Positions 6,169-10,563 of a DNA stretch of 10,563 nt are shown piece by piece. Position 1 is the stretch's first letter. Every line of letters begins with the position of its first letter. The notes under the pieces were generated by a model, which saw nothing but the letters and a program-made list of their open reading frames with translations, did no database searches and was not told where the DNA came from. Source of the DNA: Bacillota bacterium (GTDB taxonomy: Bacteria; Bacillota; Bacilli; Alicyclobacillales; Alicyclobacillaceae); NCBI GenBank assembly GCA_021816665.1, contig JAKAXI010000040.1:1-10563 (forward strand), in the 5' to 3' direction. A program made the translations under genes and the position numbers.

Positions 6169-7296
6169 ATGCATGTGAATTGGCTTACAGCCGCGATCGT
6201 CGTGATCATACTGTGGTCTGTTGGCTACGGGGCTGTACGTGGCTTTGCTCTTGAAACCGGACACCTTGTCGCAGAACTGATTTCTCTCGCTGTAAGCGCG
6301 GTCGCAATCTGGGCAGCCTGGGTCGGGAGTTCACGCCTCTCTGCGTATGCCGCACACGTGAAAACCACCCACTGGCCGCAGTTTGCGGTGCAGGTACTGC
6401 AGTGGTGGCAACAGGCGCCAGGCATTGCCCGGGCTGTCGCATTTGTCGTGGTATATCTGTTGGTGTCAGGTCTTTTGAACCGGCTATTATACGGCTTTAC
6501 TGCTCTTCTGCCGCGAGCCATTCCAGGCCCAATTGGCCGAAGTCGGTTACTGGGCGCGGGGCTCGGGGCGGTTGGCGGCGTTGCCCACGCCCTCATCTTT
6601 GGCGGGCTGGTGTTTTTGCTGCTGCAATATGTGTCAGCACCTGCAATCGCAGCGATGGCAAAACAATCACAGCCTTACCAATTGATGCGAACGCGTGCCT
6701 TTGAACCCGTACTGCGCCCCCTTCTGACCAGCGAATTGCCGGTGTACGCCCGTGGGGCACTGGAACCTTTGACCAAAAATATCAACCTCTTCGTGGTCCC
6801 GACGGGCGTGGGTAAGGAACGCGGAATATTGGTGGTGCCAAAACAGATTTCGACCCTTGCCCAGCAGATTGCCGGCAATCAACCGACAGCGAAGGCGAAG
6901 GCGTACGCACTGTACGAGTGGGAAATTCACCACATACGGTACGACTGGCAGAAGTATTACGAGTACGTCAAGTACGGTAAGTGGGAACAGCAGTCACCTT
7001 TGCAAACACTCGAGACTGGTACGGGAGTGTGTGCGGACTATGCGCTCTTGTATGCGGATTTAGCGCATAGTGTCGGGTTAACTGTGCAAATCGACGAAGG
7101 ACTTGGCGGAACGCCCGGTCAATACGGATCACACGCCTGGAACAAGGTGTATCTGCCGTCATCAGGCACGTGGATCCCGGTCGACACAACCTGGGGTTCG
7201 CAGCAGGACGCCTGGTTTGACCCGCCGCATTTCAGCAAGACGCATATTCAACAGACACAGATTACGATCGATGCCGGACAGGGAGCCGCGTCCTGA
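6169..7296 (+). CDS. CvpA-like membrane domain fused to a transglutaminase-like domain
   Basis: A 375-residue protein between comEA and comEC. Residues 1-160 hold about four transmembrane helices (near 5-23, 33-51, 86-108, 128-153) in a CvpA-like layout, with GAVRGF after helix 1. The Arg-rich loop between helices 3 and 4 (R105, R116, R124, R126) should be cytoplasmic, which places both termini outside. Residues about 240-345 are a transglutaminase/protease-like core with Cys288 (GVCADYA), His322 (GSHAWNKV) and Asp339 (PVDTTWG), the full catalytic triad in family order. The likely activity is a cysteine peptidase or amide-transfer reaction at the outer membrane face or wall; substrate unknown. 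Start ATG 6169 follows GGGGGGAGGG (6153-6162) by six bases; the open frame reaches back to TTG 6100 without such a site. The stop overlaps the proposed comEC start. Confidence 0.85.
   Translation: MHVNWLTAAIVVIILWSVGYGAVRGFALETGHLVAELISLAVSAVAIWAAWVGSSRLSAYAAHVKTTHWPQFAVQVLQWWQQAPGIARAVAFVVVYLLVSGLLNRLLYGFTALLPRAIPGPIGRSRLLGAGLGAVGGVAHALIFGGLVFLLLQYVSAPAIAAMAKQSQPYQLMRTRAFEPVLRPLLTSELPVYARGALEPLTKNINLFVVPTGVGKERGILVVPKQISTLAQQIAGNQPTAKAKAYALYEWEIHHIRYDWQKYYEYVKYGKWEQQSPLQTLETGTGVCADYALLYADLAHSVGLTVQIDEGLGGTPGQYGSHAWNKVYLPSSGTWIPVDTTWGSQQDAWFDPPHFSKTHIQQTQITIDAGQGAAS
7280..7295 (+). promoter_or_regulatory. Ribosome binding site and CTG start of comEC
   Basis: AGGGAG (7280-7285) lies seven bases before CTG 7293-7295, which overlaps the preceding TGA stop (7294-7296) as CTGA. 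The comEC frame is open from 7221 and holds no ATG, GTG or TTG before TTG 7398, which itself has only a poorly spaced GGCGG. This site decides the start. Confidence 0.6.
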
Positions 7297-8936
7297 CCGT
7301 TTGGCGAGCCAGACAGACAGAGGCCTGTCTGGTCGTCTACGCTATCGGCTTCGGATTTTCACTTCAGACAAACACTGGGACACGAACTGCGGCGGCTTTG
7401 GTGTTGGGGCTCGGCCTACTAGCAGCGATTGTTGGGTTTGGGCGAGCGGTTGTAAAGTTTCGAAACAGGACGGTGCGTTTTGTCCTCAAGTGGATTGTAA
7501 TTGGCAGTGGCGTTGCGGCAGTCGGCGCCGCATACGGCGGGTGGCAGGCGGTCAAAGACCCGGTACGAATTGACGCCCTGGTTGGGCAACCGGTGATTGT
7601 CGAGGGCAGTGTGCTGAGCGCGAAGGACGTTGCTGGCGGGCGTATGTACGAACTGTTCATCGACCGCGTTCAGCGAACAGGGCAGGTCACTTGCACTCAG
7701 GTCAAAGTGGACTGGCCTGCGTGGGCCCCGACAGGCGAGTTAGCGCATCTCAGTGCCGGAGACGACGTGACCGCTTCTGGTGTGCTGGTGTTTCCACCGG
7801 TGACAACGAATAAGGGAGTGCCACTGCGAAAGGAGCTGGCACAGGGGGGGATTTTCTACGAGTTTGAAGGCCACCTGACGACATCGTCGTCGCATCAACA
7901 CACCCTAGTGACGCGTGTGCGTGGTCGGTTGGCAAAGAGTGTGGCGAGTCTCCCTTACGGCACGGCCGATCAGCAAGTCCTTCTCTCAAGCGTCGTGTTT
8001 GGCGGGGAAAACGTTGCTGCGAGCGAGAAACAGGCGTTCTTAAGAGCTGGGCTTCTGCACGTGTTGGCGGCGAGTGGGGCGAATTTGATGTTGGTGGAGC
8101 AAGCGTTGGTGCGCACGCTTCGGCCGGTCTGGAACAAACTTCACCTGCCTGAGACCATTTGGTCACTTCTGCTCGTGTCGTTCAACTGGGGATTCGCACT
8201 TCTGTGCGGAACTGCGCCATCACTTACCCGCGCAGCTATCTTGGCATCCTACCGCCATACCGCCCAAATGCTCTCTCGGCGAGTTCGAACGCTGGACGGG
8301 TTGGCTGCTACTGCCGTAGTCCAGGCCGTGATCTCGCCAAGCCAAGTGACTTCGGCCAGTTTCCTCTTGTCGTTTGTCGCGACGGGAGCACTCGCACTCG
8401 TCCTTGATCACTCGTTCATCAAAACGTCACGCCGCCTTGCCACAGGACGGTTAAAGAGAATGATCAGAGTACTGACGGTGCACTCGTTGACAACTGTGGC
8501 GACGTCCGTAGCGATTGAATTCGCACTGTTACCATTGACTTTCACGCTGTTCCAACAAATCACACCCTACGCCGTGGTGACAAACGTGATCGCCGAGCCG
8601 CTCCTTACCTTGCTGCTTCCGCTAGCCGCCCTCTACATTGGCGTAGCGGCTTTGCTGTCGCTGGCGGCGCCATTGGTCGCCTGTGCAGCTCCACTCGCTT
8701 CAGTCACTTACAGCATGTTGTCGGCAGTATCATGGCTGGCTAACACGGTTGCTGCGTGGCCAGGGTCGTTAATTTCGACGTCGAATCTGCCCAACTCGGA
8801 CTTTTTTGCGACAGGAATTTACGTGGTGGCTGGACTTGTTTTGTTTACAGTTTCAGAGCGGAGAAAGCGACGTTCCCGAACGAACGGTCGGACGGGCATT
8901 CGTCCCGTAATCCGCGAACATACACGTAAATTGTGA
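7293..8936 (+). CDS. comEC: DNA-uptake channel ComEC/Rec2, lacking the C-terminal nuclease-like domain
   Basis: Inner-membrane channel that carries one DNA strand into the cytoplasm. With the CTG start it has 547 residues; B. subtilis ComEC is near 776. In order: N-terminal helices (about 11-25, 32-50, 61-81); a DUF4131 OB-like extracellular region (about 90-196); then the multi-helix competence domain with LLHVLAASGAN (254-264), GTAPSLTRAA (306-315), SASFLLSF (354-361) and AEPLLTLLLPLA (434-445). It ends with a final helix (about 506-519) and a basic tail, SERRKRRSR onward. No metallo-beta-lactamase domain (HxHxDH) follows; the frame closes at 8936. The first 35 codons before TTG 7398 encode a basic start and a plausible first helix, supporting CTG 7293. 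comEB is absent. Confident on family; the start is inferred. Confidence 0.88.
   Translation: MTVWRARQTEACLVVYAIGFGFSLQTNTGTRTAAALVLGLGLLAAIVGFGRAVVKFRNRTVRFVLKWIVIGSGVAAVGAAYGGWQAVKDPVRIDALVGQPVIVEGSVLSAKDVAGGRMYELFIDRVQRTGQVTCTQVKVDWPAWAPTGELAHLSAGDDVTASGVLVFPPVTTNKGVPLRKELAQGGIFYEFEGHLTTSSSHQHTLVTRVRGRLAKSVASLPYGTADQQVLLSSVVFGGENVAASEKQAFLRAGLLHVLAASGANLMLVEQALVRTLRPVWNKLHLPETIWSLLLVSFNWGFALLCGTAPSLTRAAILASYRHTAQMLSRRVRTLDGLAATAVVQAVISPSQVTSASFLLSFVATGALALVLDHSFIKTSRRLATGRLKRMIRVLTVHSLTTVATSVAIEFALLPLTFTLFQQITPYAVVTNVIAEPLLTLLLPLAALYIGVAALLSLAAPLVACAAPLASVTYSMLSAVSWLANTVAAWPGSLISTSNLPNSDFFATGIYVVAGLVLFTVSERRKRRSRTNGRTGIRPVIREHTRKL
7308..7333 (+). other. Perfect hairpin at the 5' end of comEC
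   Basis: CCAGACAG (7309-7316) pairs with CTGTCTGG (7325-7332) with an 8-base loop; a G-T pair (7308/7333) extends it. No T-run follows. It begins 13 bases after the CTG start codon, inside codons 6-14 of the proposed comEC, so it could affect initiation or mRNA processing. Confidence 0.5.
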
Positions 8937-8966
8937 TACAATAAAGCTGTTTGGTCTTGGTACAAT
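8934..8966 (+). promoter_or_regulatory. Two tandem extended -10 promoter candidates for ndh
   Basis: TGA-TACAAT (8934-8942), overlapping the comEC stop, and TGG-TACAAT (8958-8966) both match the extended -10 pattern with a 5/6 TATAAT. Neither has a convincing -35 at 16-18 bases, so each relies on the TGn element. Predicted starts are near 8949 and 8973. The two differ in whether the transcript carries the full 5' arm of the downstream stem-loop. Confidence 0.5.
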
Positions 8967-8968
8967 TT

Positions 8969-9031
8969 TCAGGTTGTGAAACCGGGATGTGCAAGACCCT
9001 GTACGCGCATTGTAAGCACACCTGAATTTTT
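8969..9031 (+). terminator. Terminator or attenuator-like structure in the comEC-ndh gap
   Basis: TCAGGT(T)GTG (8969-8978) pairs with CACACCTGA (9017-9025), nine pairs with one bulge, followed directly by ATTTTT (9026-9031). Inside, ATGTGC (8987-8992) pairs with GCGCAT (9005-9010) with one wobble. It can end comEC transcription, and it lies just before the ndh ribosome site (9037-9045), so it could also attenuate an ndh transcript started upstream. The 38-base span between the outer arms makes it looser than a classic terminator. Confidence 0.5.
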
Positions 9032-9055
9032 CAACCGGGAGAGGGCGAATCAGTA

Positions 9056-10240
9056 ATGAAGCACAACATTCTAATTCTTGGAGCGGGCTATGCCGGGATG
9101 CTGACTGCGACCCGATTGGAGCGCCTGTCCGCGCCTTTTACGATGGTGAACAAAAAACCTTATCACTACTTCACGACGCTGTTGCATGAAGCGGCCGGCG
9201 GTCGAGGCAACCCGATAGACTACACGGTTCCAATTGAGAAGGTTTTTCATAAACAGACATCACAACTCGTGGTCGACGAAGTGACGGCAATCAACCGTGA
9301 GGCGCGCACGGTTACTGGTAAATCTGGGACATATGAGTACGAGTATCTGGTCATTGCGCTTGGCTGGGTGCCCGAGTACTTTGGGATTCCTGGGCTGGCT
9401 GAGCACAGCCTACAGTTGTCGAGTGTCGATGCAGCCGCACACATTCGCCAACACATTGAGAATGAGTTTAAAAGCTACCTTCAGGATCAGGACCTGACAC
9501 ACTTGCGGATTGCGGTCGGGGGCGCGGGGTTAACCGGCATCGAACTCGTGGGCGAGTTGTTGGATTGGGTTCCTAAACTGTGTGTCGAACTCGGAATTGA
9601 CAGGCATCTTGTAGACGTCCAGAACATCGAGGCGATGCCGAACATCCTTCCCCAAGTATCACCGGACCTTCGTGAAATTGCCAAGCTAACTCTGACTGAG
9701 CGCGGGGCGAAGTTGCGCACAAACACCAAAATTGTGAAGGTGGAAGCTGGTGCCGTCTACGTAGAAGGCGATGAGCCAGTTCAAGCGGGCACGATTATTT
9801 GGACTGGGGGAGTGCGGGCGAACCCCATTTTGGCAGAGTCCGGGTTTACTGTAGATCGGCGCGGCAAGGCCCAGGTCAACGCGTATCTGCAGTCCGTTGA
9901 CGATGACCACATCTTTGTCGGTGGGGACAGCGCTGGGTTCCAGGATGAAAATGGAAAGCCGGTGCCTCCAACCGCCCAAACTGCATCACAGATGGGTAAG
10001 CTGATTGCGGACAACTTAACCGCGTTAATGCATGGACAGCTAATGCGCAGCTTTGAGTACAAGTCGAAAGGTACGCTGGCTTCCCTTGGACCGGAGGTTG
10101 GGGTTGGGGACGCGTTTGGGATTCCCGTACGAGGCGTGGTAGCAGGACTGGCCAAAGAGGCCACGAAAGTTGAACACCTGTGGGAACTCGGTGGGCTGCG
10201 ACTGATCGCTGACAAGTCTGGGGATGTTGTGCACCTCTGA
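9056..10240 (+). CDS. ndh: Type II NADH dehydrogenase (NDH-2)
   Basis: A 394-residue, single-subunit, non-proton-pumping NADH:quinone oxidoreductase at the inner face of the membrane that feeds electrons from NADH to menaquinone. FAD-binding GAGYAG (9-14) begins the first Rossmann fold. NADH-binding GAGLTG (156-161) begins the second, with E192 (IEAMPNILP) at the expected end of its second strand. WTGGVRAN (249-256), VGGDSAG (288-294) and PPTAQTASQMG (304-314) are the later FAD and quinone-site motifs. TLASLG (340-345) and the C-terminal membrane-association segment match Bacillus Ndh/YumB types. Length is usual. Start ATG 9056 follows GGGAGAGGG (9037-9045) by ten bases. It has its own promoter candidates and sits between competence and replication genes without functional link. 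Paralogues differ little, so the exact name (ndh or yumB) is uncertain. Confidence 0.94.
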   Translation: MKHNILILGAGYAGMLTATRLERLSAPFTMVNKKPYHYFTTLLHEAAGGRGNPIDYTVPIEKVFHKQTSQLVVDEVTAINREARTVTGKSGTYEYEYLVIALGWVPEYFGIPGLAEHSLQLSSVDAAAHIRQHIENEFKSYLQDQDLTHLRIAVGGAGLTGIELVGELLDWVPKLCVELGIDRHLVDVQNIEAMPNILPQVSPDLREIAKLTLTERGAKLRTNTKIVKVEAGAVYVEGDEPVQAGTIIWTGGVRANPILAESGFTVDRRGKAQVNAYLQSVDDDHIFVGGDSAGFQDENGKPVPPTAQTASQMGKLIADNLTALMHGQLMRSFEYKSKGTLASLGPEVGVGDAFGIPVRGVVAGLAKEATKVEHLWELGGLRLIADKSGDVVHL

Positions 10241-10285
10241 TTTTCATGTACTGGCAAAGTCGGATCAAGGGTGGCGCAGTACGAG

Positions 10286-10563
10286 ATGGCGGATTACCTC
10301 AGTGCGCGTGAGACTGTGGGGCGGCAAGGAGCCGCCCCTGTGTATGTTCTATTCGGGACCGAGCTTTATCTCATGCAATCCTTTATCGCGGCCGTTGCAC
10401 GGCAGCTAGGTAGCGATGGCGGGACCGCGGTGGATGTCAACCACCATTCGTTTGAGGATGAAGGATGCCAACCGGCAGTTGCGGGCTGCCAGACGGTGTC
10501 CTTATTTGCTTCTGGGTCCGTTGAAGTACTCGATAACTGCACTGCGCTCCTCTCGAGAGATCG
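10286..10563 (+). CDS. holA: DNA polymerase III delta subunit, N-terminal part
   Basis: The first 92 codons of the clamp-loader delta subunit, cut by the window end. Delta opens the sliding clamp during loading. Residues about 18-30 read PVYVLFGTELYLM, the family's PVYLLYGxExYL signature at the start of the first AAA+-like domain; the following strand and helix pattern (VDVNHHSF, then CQTVSLFASGSVEVLD) fits the family. The frame is open back to 10241. GTG 10271 has no usable ribosome site, while ATG 10286 follows AAGGGTGG (10267-10274) by 11 bases and is chosen. The location after comEC agrees with B. subtilis comEC-holA (yqeN) order, here with ndh inserted. A GC-rich hairpin lies at codons 11-18. 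Confidence 0.85.
   Translation, partial: MADYLSARETVGRQGAAPVYVLFGTELYLMQSFIAAVARQLGSDGGTAVDVNHHSFEDEGCQPAVAGCQTVSLFASGSVEVLDNCTALLSRD
10318..10338 (+). other. GC-rich perfect hairpin inside the holA start region
   Basis: GGGGCGGC (10318-10325) pairs with GCCGCCCC (10331-10338) around an AAGGA loop. No T-run follows and the reading frame continues through it, so it is not a normal terminator. It lies about 32 bases after the holA ATG and could slow early elongation or be chance in GC-rich codons. Confidence 0.45.

Noticed and set aside
7103..7573. A 156-codon plus-strand frame across the transglutaminase end and comEC start
   Set aside because: It is out of frame with both genes, Arg/Ser/Gly-rich with no domain, and interrupts two well-supported reading frames.
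1..10563. CRISPR array, tRNA or rRNA gene, insertion sequence, prophage or defence system
   Set aside because: No regularly spaced repeats, cloverleaf structures, terminal inverted repeats with transposase, or phage or defence domains were seen; nearly all sequence is explained by conserved housekeeping and competence genes.

Overview
The window is chromosomal core sequence from an endospore-forming Firmicute. Evidence is the C-terminal end of a sigma-K-like sporulation sigma factor followed by the Bacillus-type cluster yqeG-yqeH-aroE-nadD-yqeK-rsfS, then competence genes comEA and comEC, then holA. Base composition somewhat above 50% GC by eye, GTG/TTG starts and very strong GGAGG-type ribosome binding sites fit Alicyclobacillus or a relative. 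That assignment is an inference; no rRNA is present.

Layout: (1) 1-198, end of the sigma factor, then a 235-base gap with a probable terminator and a promoter. (2) 434-4593, six tightly packed plus-strand genes: HAD phosphatase YqeG, ribosome-assembly GTPase YqeH, shikimate dehydrogenase AroE, NaMN adenylyltransferase NadD, HD-domain Ap4A hydrolase YqeK and ribosome silencing factor RsfS. An extra extended -10 promoter lies in front of nadD. (3) 4636-5082, the manganese regulator MntR on the minus strand, convergent with rsfS and divergent from comEA. A long inverted repeat lies at the rsfS/mntR junction. (4) 5273-8936, the DNA-uptake operon comEA - membrane-anchored transglutaminase-like protein - comEC. 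(5) 9056-10240, a type II NADH dehydrogenase behind a structured leader. (6) From 10286 off the end, the start of holA (DNA polymerase III delta).

The least ordinary part is the competence segment. Between comEA and comEC sits a four-helix CvpA-like membrane domain fused to a transglutaminase-like domain with an intact Cys-His-Asp triad, predicted to face outward. The comEC reading frame stops after the membrane 'competence' domain and has no C-terminal metallo-beta-lactamase domain. It very probably starts at a CTG codon overlapping the preceding stop (CTGA); no ATG, GTG or TTG exists in that frame early enough to include the first membrane helix. Compared with Bacillus subtilis gene order, yqeI (yhbY), yqeM, comER and comEB are absent from their usual places.

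Several starts were corrected from the longest possible frame by ribosome-binding-site spacing: aroE at 2154, rsfS at 4240, mntR at 5082 (minus), the transglutaminase gene at 6169 and comEC at 7293.
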